Assembly: GCF_028476545.1 (NCBI RefSeq)
Contig: NW_026731639.1
Span: forward strand, 576,501-640,500
From: Physella acuta
Lineage: Eukaryota > Mollusca > Gastropoda > Physidae
Direction of reading: 5' to 3'
Length of the DNA stretch: 64,000 nucleotides
Below are positions 1-10,850 of this stretch, in pieces. How positions within the stretch are numbered: the first letter of the stretch is position 1; each line of letters starts with the position of its first letter. The notes under the pieces are model-generated. The model was given only the letters and a program-made list of their open reading frames with translations. It did not search any database and was not told the DNA's origin. The translations under genes were made by a program, and so were the position numbers.

Positions 1-176
1 TATTTCAAATATAAAGTGACACGTGGGGGGGGGGGAAGGCACTTGATATTTTTAGGGGGACAGACGACTTATACTTATTCCGGGGGGGGGGAGAGGGGGG
101 CGAACACTGGTATATGTTTTCTATATAAACTCCATTTCATTCAGGGGGGGGGGGCGGTAGAAGAGATGTCTGGGAG
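1..176. mobile_element. Degenerate G-tract hAT-like MITE
   Basis: Several long G runs surround a core (tatgttttctatataaac) also found in the better-preserved copies at 1847, 18588 and 19370. It ends with ctgggagaaactcag, which resembles their right terminal inverted repeat. No clean left end or target duplication is visible so near the window edge. The open frame running through it is a by-product of the G runs. Confidence 0.4.
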
Positions 177-240
177 AAACTCAGTTTGTAAGCATCGGTT
201 CTTGTCTTTGATGAAAAAACAATACACAATGAAGATTTAA

Positions 241-652
241 ATTGAGAAGCGCTTTATTTATTTCCCGGGCCTTCTGAACACAGCCAGTCCTCCCCCCCGG
301 GCTGGTTCAGTGTAATAATCGGAGCTATGGTAAGGGTTTGGGTGGGGAGTGGGTATACCACTTAAATTAATCTCTAACCGTCTATACCAGTGATGCGAAT
401 AAGTGGGGATGGTTAATTTAGGAAAACTAATTGAACTTACACGTTGAAATGTTTAAAGAAGTATTCATCAGAACAGCGTAATTAACCTTTAACCTTTCAA
501 CGTTCAACAACTTGATATATTTGGCCCGGCTCATATGGAAGTTTGAAAACATTTCAACATAGTTCCTCACATATTTTGGTTTGAAAACATACAACAAGAT
601 AACCTATTAACACCTTTTAAAAGATAGATTAGGGTTATGAAATAAACTATGT
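241..652. other. Non-coding stretch, probably intron
   Basis: AT-rich sequence with no open exon or recognised repeat. It lies upstream of the first visible exon of the membrane-protein gene and is probably intronic. Confidence 0.4.
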
Positions 653-866
653 GTTTGATGAAGATCTAAACTTGTTTTATGTTTTATGTTTTAGTCAAGT
701 CACTGAGTGAAATTAGATTAGGTTTATGTGTTTGATGAAAATCTAAACTAGTTTTATGTTTTAGTCAAGTCCCTGAGCGAAATTAGATCAGGTTTAGGAA
801 ATAAACTATGTGTTTGCTGAAGATCTAAATTGTTTATGTTTTAGTCAAGTCACTGAGCGAAATCAG
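653..866 (+). repeat. Triplicated splice-acceptor repeat
   Basis: Three copies of a 70-80 bp unit, each ending in tttatgttttag followed by tcaagtc and ctgag. The AG dinucleotides are at 693-694, 763-764 and 843-844. Only the third copy runs into an open exon (845-925). The unit therefore contains the polypyrimidine tract, the acceptor and about 20 bases of exon start. Confidence 0.75.
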
Positions 867-3800
867 CGCGTCAAAAAACGAGGCCAAACACACCTGTTCT
901 AAATATAGCATCATGAATTCACCTGGTAAGTATGTAAACAAGTTTAATTAATTAATTAATTAATTAAATGGTTAAGCACAGTTTACAACTTAGCTAGTAC
1001 ATACAGCTTAAAATGAACTTTGTTTACAAAATTTGAAATCTGATTTGTTTACGTGTAGGACAAAAGGACCAGACTTCGTTTTCATTCGTTGTTCTTGTGT
1101 TCAAACTGTTAATCTAAATCAGCTTATTGTAATCAATTTTGATATAGCATGGATTATAATTGTAATGCTTGAACTCTGACCTACATTTCAGTGTCCACAT
1201 CGACAGCTACAGCAACCAATTCCACGTCTGATGTTGCGGAATCAAATTCAGAAAGTAAGTTTTATAAACTTAGTTGTTTAATCTTAGTGCGAGACTTTGT
1301 GTAATGTATTAACTTATAGAGGAGGACCTAGAGGGTTTAACTCACTGTAACATATCAATAGTTAGGGTCAAGGTTAGAGGTTAGGGTTATTTTACGTTTG
1401 GTGTTGTTTGTATAATCTCAGAACGCGATTTGCTATAATGTTTTATAGAGTAAGACCTATAGGGCTAAGTTAACATATTAAGTTCAAGTTTAGGGTTATA
1501 AAGGTAGTTAAGCCAAACCTTAAGAAGGATCAAAATAACCTTGGTTAATATTTTTGATTTGGGGTTCGCTAATTCTTTTTTTAATTTTAATTCATGTTAT
1601 TTTAAATAACATCATACTATCACATTACTTCCTAACATATAACTTACATATAACTTCATAAATTTCTAGTTCTAAAAATAATATGATATAACATGAGGCC
1701 CAATACAGCCAATAACAACATGGCTTAATAATATACTGTTAATAACAAAAACATGGTATAACAGTAGCCAGCATACAACAAATAAAAATAATAACGTATA
1801 CAGTAAATAACAAATAACAATATGGTGTAACAGTAGCCCCTGTATACAGTGTTTCTTCCAGACTTTCTTCGGAAGGGGGGGGGGGACACTGTTAAAAGTA
1901 TATATTTTCTATATAAATTATATAATAAATTTCATTTCGTTCGGGGGGGGGGGGGGGTAGAGTTTTTTTTGGGGGGGGGGGGGGCGTAGCCGACCCCCGA
2001 AGAGATGCCTGGAAGAAACTCTGCCTGTATAATAAAAACGAAATAACAACATGTTAGGCTAGAATACTATACAGAAAATGAGAAATAACAACACACACAG
2101 TAAATAAATAACAAAAAGGTATATAACTGTACAGTAAATAAAAAAAAACATGCTATAAAAACAAAGTAAATAAAAGATAACAGCTTGGTATAACACTGTA
2201 CATGAAACTAACATTTACCTGTCTAACTCTCTAGTTCTGATCATCATGCTGTCCATCATAAGTGGCATTGCTGCTGTCTTGTTGGTCATTCTGGTCATTG
2301 TCTGTGTGAGGTGAGTTGGGCACAAATATATTTGTTCCAGAACCTTTTGGTTCCAGAACATTTTGGCTCCAGAACATTTTGGTTCCAGAACATTTTGGCT
2401 CCAGAACATTTTGGCTCCAGAATACTTTTTTGTCATTAATTTACGGAATGGGGTGGTCGAGTGGTAGATCTTACAAATACTAACCCAAAAGTCTTGTGTT
2501 TGATACCTGGTTCAAGTTTGTAGAACATCACTGAGTCCACCCAGCTCTGATGGGTACCCAACTCATATTATGGAAAGTAAAGGCGCCTGGGCATAGTGCT
2601 GACCACGCTATCGTGACATATGCAGCGGTCATGAAACATGTGAACTCTACTTTCTCACACCCCATGAACCATCAGGTTCAAAAAAGAACTTGACAAGTTT
2701 CTTACAAGATTGTCCCAGAACCTTTTTTGTTCCGGCAAAACTTTATAACAGAACATCTTTATTCATGAACAAATTTTGTCCCATATCATTTTTTAGTCTT
2801 AGAGTATTTTTGTTCCTGATAGATATTATACTACAGCATGTTTGTTTTCCAAAAATAAAAATAAAAATTGTTCCAATAAAATATATTCATATCTAAGCAT
2901 TAATACAGAAAAGTACAAAGAAATTTTTTATCGGCCAAAAACACTAAATATAAAACATTTACTGTATGTATATGAGGTTTAGAGTGCTATAAGATACAAT
3001 GCTCTTCTAAATTCAAGTTACATAACTAAAATTAAAAAAAAAAACAAATACTTATAACAGCAAATACTTGCATGAAAATGTTCCAAAATAGGAATTAAAA
3101 TAGAAAGTATAAAAAGGATTAACGAAAAGTTTCCGTGGCTTCAGATGTCGTCTGCTACAGGCCAGTGTTGCAGCAGACTACGTGTCGTCAGATCCCAACC
3201 CCAGCATCCAGCGCCACCAGACATTCTTCTCATCTCTGGAACCAGAGAAGCCAAGACCTAAGTTAGCAGACAGCTACTCAGAGGTGAGTACACATGTACT
3301 TGTATGTGAGATCACACACAGTCTTAGGGGTGAGATTTGTTAGAGTAGTCTCAGTGGTGTGGGATTTGTTAAAGCTGACAGTCTTAGGGGTGGGATTTGT
3401 TAGAGCAGACAGTCTTAGGGGTGGGATTTGTTAGAGCAGACAGTCTTAGGGGTGGGATTTGTTAGAGCAGACAGTCTTAGGGGTGGGATTTGTTAGAGCA
3501 GACAGTCTTAGGGGTGGGATTTGTTACAGTAGACAGTCTTAGGGGTGGGATTTGTTACAGTAGACAGTCTTAGGGGTGGGATTTGTTACAGTAGACAGTC
3601 TTAGGGGTGGGATTTGTTACAGTAGACAGTCTTAGGGGTGGGATTTGTTACAGTAGACAGTCTTAGGGGTGGGATTTGTTACAGTAGACAGTCTTAGGGG
3701 TGGGATTTGTTACAGTAGACAGTCTTAGGGGTGGGATTTGTTAGACAGTCTTAGGGGTGGGATTTGTTACAGTAGACAGTCTTAGGGGTGGGATTTGTTA

Positions 3801-4939
3801 CAGTAGACAGTCTTAGGGGTGGGATTTGTTAGACAGTCTTAGGGGTGGGTTTTGTTGGGGTGTCTGAGAAGATAAAGTGAGATTGCAATAAAGATTAAAA
3901 ATAGATTTTAAATAATAATAGATAATTTTTTAATCACAATTTACTTGTGTTGCTTTGGTAAATATTCAGATAATAGAAGGAGTACTGAAATCGCATCTAA
4001 ATGTTTGAGAAAAACTTTAGAGTTTCAAACTTTTATTTTAGATTTATAGTCAAATATTTATATTTTAATCTGTGTGCTATAAATTTGATGGTTGAGAATA
4101 ATTTAATTACTCTTGACATAGAACAAATAACACACATTTGAGATTTGTAAAATAAAATATTTCTGATGTAAATAAAACTGTTTTCTTACATCCACCAGGT
4201 AATTGACGCCATCCCCTACTCCCAGAGAGGTGGCACACCCACATCTCCCCCCTACGCTGAAGTGGAATCCTTCATCAGCCCACAGAAACCTCCGTTATAC
4301 TCCGGTCAAAACCTAATCAAAGGTCATGACGTGCTCAGCGGGGAGGACCACTACAAGGAGATAGCTGACCCGCGACCTAAACGTGGAGTACTCAACAGGT
4401 TTAAAATTAAACACGACAGAGATAAAATACAGAGGGAGAATTTAAACTCTGGGCCGGATATAATCCCAGGTGGGATTAACCCAAGACCTGGAGATCATCT
4501 CCTGTCTGCTTCCACTTCCCTCACCCACCCAGAGGATGATGGGTATTCTGCTTACGAACCAATCGGAGAATATTCCAGCACTAAACAGCCTCCTACATTA
4601 AACATCTCGTCCCCTCCGTTACCTGACAACCATCCGTCATCCGTGGAGATGTTTAGACGTAAATCAGAAGAAGGTTCAAAACCATCTCAGCAGAAGATTG
4701 ATATTATAGATATCGGGAAGCATTCGTTGAAAAAAACTCAACTAGTTAAGCAGGGTACGTCGCAGGGTTTAAATGTGCAGGATGGATTTAAAACACTGCC
4801 AATGAAAAGTTCTAGGAATAACTTCCAGACAGAGGAAAAGAAAAACAACAATTATAAACACTCTCCATATAGGGATGTGCACAAGTCTAAAGGAATTGTG
4901 AAGAATGGCATACAGCTGTTTGAGAAGCACAGTTGTTAA
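845..4939 (+). CDS. Single-pass membrane protein, 3' exons (spliced)
   Basis: Five exons join in phase through GT-AG introns: 845-925, 1192-1254, 2235-2310, 3145-3283 and 4199-4939, giving 365 residues before the stop. The first encodes a segment with one cysteine (AKHTCSKYS) that weakly recalls the last strands of an Ig-like domain. The second is a Ser/Thr-rich stalk. The third is a clear transmembrane helix (about 22 Ile/Leu/Val-rich residues) followed by CVRCR, as at a membrane-cytoplasm boundary. The last two form a tail of about 290 residues with a PPLY (WW-binding PPxY type) motif and tyrosine sites such as SPPYAEV. Upstream exons lie outside the window. I do not recognise the family. 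A type I adhesion or receptor protein is the natural reading. Introns carry a hAT MITE, a SINE and a 31-bp minisatellite. Confidence 0.7.
1847..2023. mobile_element. hAT-like MITE, G-tract family
   Basis: A 177-bp element bounded by imperfect inverted repeats (CAGTGTTTCTTCCAGAC at the left; CAGAGTTTCTTCCAGGC as the complement of the right end). It is flanked by a perfect 8-bp duplication cctgtata at 1839-1846 and 2024-2031, the hAT signature. The interior is three long G runs with no coding capacity. It lies in the intron before the transmembrane exon. Confidence 0.85.
2335..2426. repeat. 16-bp minisatellite
   Basis: About six copies of ccagaacattttggyt with small variations, beginning about 25 bp after the splice donor at 2311. 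The minus-strand open frame here is only a translation of the repeat. Confidence 0.8.
2445..2695 (+). mobile_element. tRNA-derived SINE
   Basis: The tRNA-like head (ggtggtcgagtggtaga, then a degraded box-B region around cctggttcaag) is followed by a body shared with 16483, 22491 and the complement of 45253: gagtccacccagctctgatggg, then gtgaactctactttc. It is an older copy in the intron between exons 3 and 4 of the membrane-protein gene. Confidence 0.7.
3310..3860. repeat. 31-bp intronic minisatellite
   Basis: About 17 copies of a 31-bp unit containing cagtcttaggggtgggat. It starts about 25 bp after the splice donor at 3284. Two sub-types differ at the end of the unit (agagcaga versus acagtaga), and some copies lack that end. 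Confidence 0.9.
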
Positions 4940-5613
4940 CAGAATGTGATATAGTAATTCATTTTAAAACATTGGGAATACAAGGGCGACAACCGTGTTT
5001 ATTTACTGGATGTATGATTTTCATGGGTTACGTACCTTGAGCACAATTAGTTAAAAAAAAAATAATCAAAAATTGAAAACAAAAAAATGTTTTTAGTTCA
5101 CATTTCACTGTAAATACACTTCCATCAACTTTGACAAGTTGTTCCCCACCCAGAGAAAGTGTTTAGACTTGCTGGAACCAAAATAATATTGTATACTTGG
5201 CTCATCATGTTGCTGTGAACCTTAAAATAATTATTTCATTTATAAAAATGTTGATAATTGTGTTAATACACACTGTTACATAATACATGTATTGAACTGT
5301 TACTGTCAATGTGATCTTTATTATACTTAATTCAGTTTTTATGTTAATGCTTACCATTGAACAATTTTCTCATCTATTTAGAAAAGATAGATATAATATT
5401 ATTATGTTGTTTGTTTTTTAAATGGGGCACAAATGTATAGGTTTTATTGATGAGAGGAAAGACACCTTGAAGAATTCACTGGCAGATGTATTGGGAAGTG
5501 ACACAGTCCACCAAAGCTGTGATGACCCATGTATTTGTTTCATCCATCTATTGACAAATGTAATGCTAGCTTTATTGTAGGCCCACGTGATGGTGGACAG
5601 TGCAGGTGAAGAT
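4940..5613 (+). other. 3' UTR and downstream region of membrane-protein gene
   Basis: AT-rich sequence after the stop codon. Some of it must be 3' UTR, but I did not pick out a canonical AATAAA signal, so the transcript end is undetermined. No other gene is visible. Confidence 0.4.
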
Positions 5614-5795
5614 GAACTCACCTGTCTCTGTGACCCTGGTGTGCGAAGGGAGAGTGTGGTTAGTTCTATATCCAGTTTTTTTTTACTTTGTTTATATAAA
5701 TCCCATACTCATGAGGTCTAAGTTGAGTATTGAACTCAAAACCTGTTGGTTAGTACCAGTGTACTGTATTAGTTGACCACACCACTCCAACATGC
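5614..5795 (-). mobile_element. Degenerate SINE, reverse orientation
   Basis: actcacctgtctctgtgacc matches the complement of the SINE tail. At 5735-5795, attgaactcaaaacctg plus a gttag tract matches the complement of the tRNA-like head. Internal sequence is lost. Confidence 0.55.
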
Positions 5796-6079
5796 CTTTA
5801 CTGCCCATTATAAACAGAGGAAATTATGAAGTCTTTTTCTGTATACCGTCATTGTTTTTTTAGAGAAAATTGTTGAAAAATCAATTTTGAAAAAAATAAA
5901 AAAGAATTTGTAGAATAATATATATCAAAACTAATTTGAAATAAGAATATGATATCACAGTTAGTAATAACTTTTTGGCTAGTTAGCAAACACTTCTGAT
6001 AGGTAATTAGAATACTTCTGTAAAGTGAATTAGTTCCTTGGCCTATAAACATTCATAGGCACTGGGGCATGTGTAGCGT

Positions 6080-6081
<2 letters not shown>

Positions 6082-6143
<62 letters not shown>
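6082..6143. repeat. (TA)n microsatellite
   Basis: About 31 uninterrupted TA units. Confidence 0.95.
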
Positions 6144-6148
<5 letters not shown>

Positions 6149-7672
6149 CACAACCAACAAAAAGGCTCATAAACATCCCAGTTGTTTATTTATCCAATAA
6201 ACTGTTTGTAGTGTGGCTAATCTTTACGTATTATTTACTACGGCCAGATTTAATACAACTGTTGACCATTTAAATTTTTCAAATATATTTTGTTTGTTGA
6301 TTGTCATATGACATCTAAAGCTGACATAAAATCCAATCAGTGTTGTATTATATTATAACATGACTTCTCATTGATTGACTGAACATAAAGATGACTTATA
6401 AATGGAAGACTAAATTACTTACACTATGATGATGACTAACCCAGATGACTTGAATACAAAGATGACGTTACAAAGATGACATTACTTTCAGATGACATTC
6501 ACATTCATTTGACCTAATGATGAATTCAACCATTCAAACTTTAATTATTATTTACCAAAATTTTGATGTTTTTTTAAAAATTAAAATCATTACCGTTAAT
6601 TTACATTGCCTTCTCATTATTTGTCATTTATATGTCATCTACATGTCATTAAAACTCACTTAAATGTACATCATGTGTTGAATGCCTGTATAACCTTTTT
6701 ATTACTGTTTGAAAAAATACTCTATCATATTTCAATGTTCGTAAATATAACTTAAATTTACTTCCCTTTGTTGTTACTGGCCTTATCAAGTGATGAACGT
6801 ATTTACCTTTCAGATCTGATATGGGAAATAACTCTTCAGACAATAGACCATATTCAGTTTTAGTAATATGGGACATAACTCTTTACACACTAAAACCTAT
6901 ACAGTTTTAGAAATATGAGACATGATATTCACACAAAACACTTTATACAATTTTAGTTGGATGGAATTAACTCTTTATACTATACCTAGTTACAGTTATA
7001 GTTAGTAAAGTGATCGGTGTGCAATTTTTAAATTTAAAAAATCAGATACCAATTAAATTTTATTCTAGGTTAAGTAACAAATTATAATTCATAAATACTA
7101 AAATCTTGACCTTAACTATGTACGTTGTCCCTAAGATACAAACTAGACCAGACCAGCGTTGAACATAAGTGTACTCGACAGTGTGACTCACTTTACAACA
7201 AAGTATGAAACCGTCTCCTTCAGATCTTATATTTTATCACAACTCATCTTTCAGTAGCTTCACATGGAGACGATGTCCTACTCTAGAATCTTAATGTATG
7301 TTTACGTTCATCTAATCAAATTACATAGACATTGTATAAAGGGTAAAGGGAAACAACTATTTATATCCTGCTCCTTGTGTGTTGGTGGGTTACCGGCCCT
7401 TTGTTTGACTCGACAGATTTATCAATGTGATTAGATTTCTTGTTTGATTATCGCACTGACCCAGAAGCTCGCCCAGGTGTGATGTGTTCAGTTACACAAC
7501 ACACCATCATGGGCGTGTGTAGCCAGGATTCGAACCAGGCCCGGGCATGATTTCCTGTACGTCATGGCCTAATGAAATCTGAGAAGTTAGAATAGAAGGA
7601 TACAAGCAGAAGAAATAAGACTAGTTCTCTGAGGACAGTGAGTCGGAAATTATAAAAGTGTCCTATGTAATG
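6144..7672. other. AT-rich intergenic DNA
   Basis: No convincing exon, RNA gene or intact element. A scattered gatgac or gatgacatt phrase recurs between 6390 and 6500, and the stretch near 7480-7560 contains a tRNA-box-B-like ggattcgaaccagg that may be a SINE scrap. Confidence 0.4.
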
Positions 7673-7680
7673 AGATAGGT

Positions 7681-7938
7681 CAGGGGCGTAGCGAGGGGCG
7701 GGGCGTGCGGACCGCACCGGGTGACACCATTTAGGAGGGTGACACCAAGGCAAAAAATAGCAAAATATATAGAGAAAAACTTGAGGGGGAGGGTGCAAAT
7801 CGAAAGTTTGAGGGGGGGGGGGGGTGCAAATCTAAAACTTGAAAGTTTGTCCCCGGGAAGGGTCGCTGCTCCTCTGGGGGGGGGGGGTGACGCCATTAAG
7901 TGCCGCACCGGGTGACACCCGACCTCGCTACGCCACTG
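7681..7938. mobile_element. hAT-like MITE
   Basis: A 258-bp element with terminal inverted repeats caggggcgtagcgagg and cctcgctacgccactg. The flanking 8-bp direct repeats agataggt (7673-7680) and cgataggt (7939-7946) match at seven of eight positions, fitting hAT. The interior is G-rich and non-coding and contains a second copy of ccgcaccgggtgacac near each end. It is related by its ends to the element at 15704. Confidence 0.85.
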
Positions 7939-8130
7939 CGATAGGTAACATCATCCGACTAAACTATAATACGATACACCTTGATAACACCATAGTTAAC
8001 ATCATCACAACACCGCTCCACAACATCATCATCGATGGCGTGATTCCGCCATCAGCAACATCACACAAACACCGGTTACACAGTTACATATTAATCGATA
8101 GCTCTTGGTCGTTTATTTACATGGCATAAA

Positions 8131-8906
8131 GTGGTTTTGACAGAACATCTATAGATATACTTGCAACAGCTCGTTGATACACACGTTCATTAACACATAA
8201 CGTGGTTTTGACAGAACATCTATAGATATACTAGCAACAGCCCGTTGATACACACGTTCATTAACACATAACGTGGTTTTGACAGAACATCTATAGATAT
8301 ACTTGCAACAGCCCGTTGATACACACGTTCATTAACACATAACGTGGTTTTGACAGAACATCTATAGATATACTAGCAACAGCCCGTTGATACACACGTT
8401 CATTAACACATAACGTGGTTTTGACAGAACATCTATAGATATACTTGCAACAGCCCGTTGATACACACGTTCATTAACACATAACGTGGTTTTGACAGAA
8501 CATCTATAGATATACTAGCAACAGCCCGTTGATACACACGTTCATTAACACATAACGTGGTTTTGACAGAACATCTATAGATATACTAGCAACAGCCCGT
8601 TGATACACACGTTCATTAACACATAACGTGGTTTTGACAGAACATCTATAGATATACTAGCAACAGCCCGTTGATACACACGTTCATTAACACATAACGT
8701 GGTTTTGACAGAACATCTATAGATATACTTGCAACAGCCCGTTGATACACACGTTCATTAACACATAACGTGGTTTTGACAGAACATCTATAGATATACT
8801 AGCAACAGCCCGTTGATACACACGTTCATTAACACATAACGTGGTTTTGACAGAACATCTATAGATATACTTGCAACAGCCCGTTGATACACACGTTCAT
8901 TAACAC
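8131..8906. repeat. 71-bp tandem array, about 11 copies
   Basis: A highly homogeneous 71-bp unit beginning gtggttttgacagaacat. Copies differ mainly at one position (cttgcaac versus ctagcaac), partly in alternation, which suggests expansion of a two-unit block. The array ends 50 bp before a G-rich minisatellite. Confidence 0.95.
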
Positions 8907-8957
8907 GGTTGTTATCAGACCTGTGGTGTACGATGGCGTGGAGTAGATAAACAGATT

Positions 8958-9577
8958 GGGTGGTGGGCAGGGGTGGTGGGCAGGGGTGGTGGGCATTGGT
9001 GGTGGGCAGGGGGGGTGGGCAGGGGTGGTGGGCAGGGGTGGTGGGCAGGGGTGGTGGGCAGGGGTGGTGGGCAGGGGTGGTGGGCAGGGGTGGTGGGCAG
9101 GGGTGGTGGGCAGGGGTGGTGGGCAGGCGTGGTGGGCAGGGGTGGTGGGCAGGGGTGGTGGGCAGGGGTGGTGGGCAGGGGTGGTGGGCAGGGGTGGTGG
9201 GCAGGGGTGGTGGGCAGGGGTGGTGGGCAGGGGTGGTGGGCAGGCGTGGTGGGCAGGGGTGGTGGGCAGGCGTGGTGGGCAGGGGTGGTGGGCAGGCGTG
9301 GTGGGCAGGGGTGGTGGGCAGGCGTGGTGGGCAGGGGTGGTGGGCAGGCGTGGTGGGCAGGCGTGGTGGGCAGGGGTGGTGGGCAGGCGTGGTGGGCAGG
9401 GGTGGTGGGCAGGGGTGGTGGGCATGGGTGGTGGGCAGGGTTGGTGGGCAGGCGTGGTGGGCAGGGGTGGTGGGCAGGCGTGGTGGGCAGGGGTGGTGGG
9501 CAGGCGTGGTGGGCAGGGGTGGTGGGCATGGGTGGTGGGCGGGGTGGTGGGCAGGGGTGGTGGGCAGGGGTGGTGAC
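8958..9577. repeat. 13-bp G-rich minisatellite
   Basis: About 47 copies of gggcaggggtggt with occasional variants. The period is not a multiple of three and the unit has no stop codon in any frame, so several frames stay open on both strands. Those frames are artefacts. The G strand has regularly spaced G runs that could form quadruplexes. Confidence 0.95.
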
Positions 9578-9582
9578 TGTTG

Positions 9583-10315
9583 GGATAAAGGCACGGGGAA
9601 ATAGTCACAGGAAAAAGCCAAATAAAAAAGTCATAGGAAAAAATTCATTTGAAAAAAATCATAGTAAAAAATCATAGCAAAAAGCCACACGAAAGATATC
9701 ACTAATTAGTTACACATATACAAATATACAGTAAGAATGAATAAAGGCCTATCATTGAGTAGTCTAGATTTTTTTTTAAAGTTATGTAATTTCCGTAGTG
9801 GATTCAATTGATTTAAACTATGTTAATAAGTTGTATATTAAGACTAGAATTAGCGCAAAATGAGACTTCATTATAGTGGTTTGCCCTCCGAAAGCCTTCT
9901 ACCATAACCCCATCTTCTACAAACAACTGACATGTTTACTTTTTTCTTCTGCATTTCTTTACATAGTTTCCCTAGTTTATAAAAATTGAGTTAAATAAAT
10001 ATTTAAAAAAAAAAAAGAGGCTGAATTGTAAATTACCTCTCGTCTTATTACATATTGGCAAAAAAAAGTCTGATAATTATTGTGATCCTAAATGAATTAA
10101 AAGCTAGTAAATATATTTTTAAAATCATAAAACATCTCTTAAATGTATAACGCGCAAAATTAAACAGTTTCTTCTCAATAAGTAATTCAACAATTATTTA
10201 AATTCTTTGTGTCTTTTTTGGACTATATTTCTTTGACTTTTTGTTAACATTTTTTTTCAGTAAAAACTGACTTTATTTCTTTGACTTTGTTCCTGCGACT
10301 TTTTTTTTCCGCTAT
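9583..10315. mobile_element. Foldback-like element with phrase-repeat ends
   Basis: The left end repeats short phrases such as agtcacaggaaaaagcc and agtcataggaaaaa. The right end reads as their approximate complement (ctttgactttgttcctgcgac, ctatatttctttgac). The two arms, about 120 bp each, enclose about 480 bp of AT-rich non-coding sequence. The outermost bases are similar when inverted (gggata versus cggata), but I could not define a target duplication. Confidence 0.5.
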
Positions 10316-10320
10316 CCGAG

Positions 10321-10750
10321 GCGATGACGAATAAATCGGCTACACAAGACACTGCCGTTCCGCTCCTGAACTGTGGGGCCTTTAAAATCTTGTTCCACAT
10401 CTAGACCTGTATACAATTAGTCCGTGTAATGTCATGTGTAGCTGGGACCCATCCTGGGGTTTCAATAGCAGCTTGGTCTCCCCAGGGGAGGGGTGGATAA
10501 ACCTGGGTCCCCATCTGAAAATGTTCACGTGGGTTTGAGGGTAGGGGCAGCTCTTTAAAGATTAAAAAAATATCTAGTGGTCATAATTTCATGAACCCCC
10601 CTCATTCATACTTAACTATTCGAGCCTAATTTAACTTTAACTGAAGGACCACGACCCACACTACCTATACTAAGTCATCACCAAAACGCTGACAGCTCCT
10701 TGTCTATTTTTGCTGAAGTTCGTTGTTCCTTTATTTATCAGCTGATAAAG
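10321..10750. other. Intergenic DNA upstream of first MRH-like gene
   Basis: No gene is seen. It precedes the TATA promoter at 10781 and is the natural place for upstream regulatory sites. Confidence 0.4.
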
Positions 10751-10759
10751 TTTGTATCA

Positions 10760-10788
10760 GGTCACGTGGTTAGCCTCAGGTATATAAG
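10760..10788 (+). promoter_or_regulatory. E-box and TATA promoter of first MRH-like gene
   Basis: GGTCACGTGG (palindromic E-box CACGTG at 10763-10768) lies 21 bases before tatataag at 10781-10788. The start codon is at 10851, so transcription starting 25-30 bases after the TATA box would give a 5' UTR of about 40 bases. The paralogue at 20483 has GGTCACATGA and a TATA box in the same order. Confidence 0.65.
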
Positions 10789-10850
10789 CCACCAGAGCGT
10801 GCCGCCCCGCCCTCTTGCGTTGTGTTGTGTTGGACATCAGACTGTAAAAC

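Noticed and set aside
8788-9677. Six overlapping long open frames on both strands
   Set aside because: All are translations of a 13-bp minisatellite without stop codons; no gene signal.
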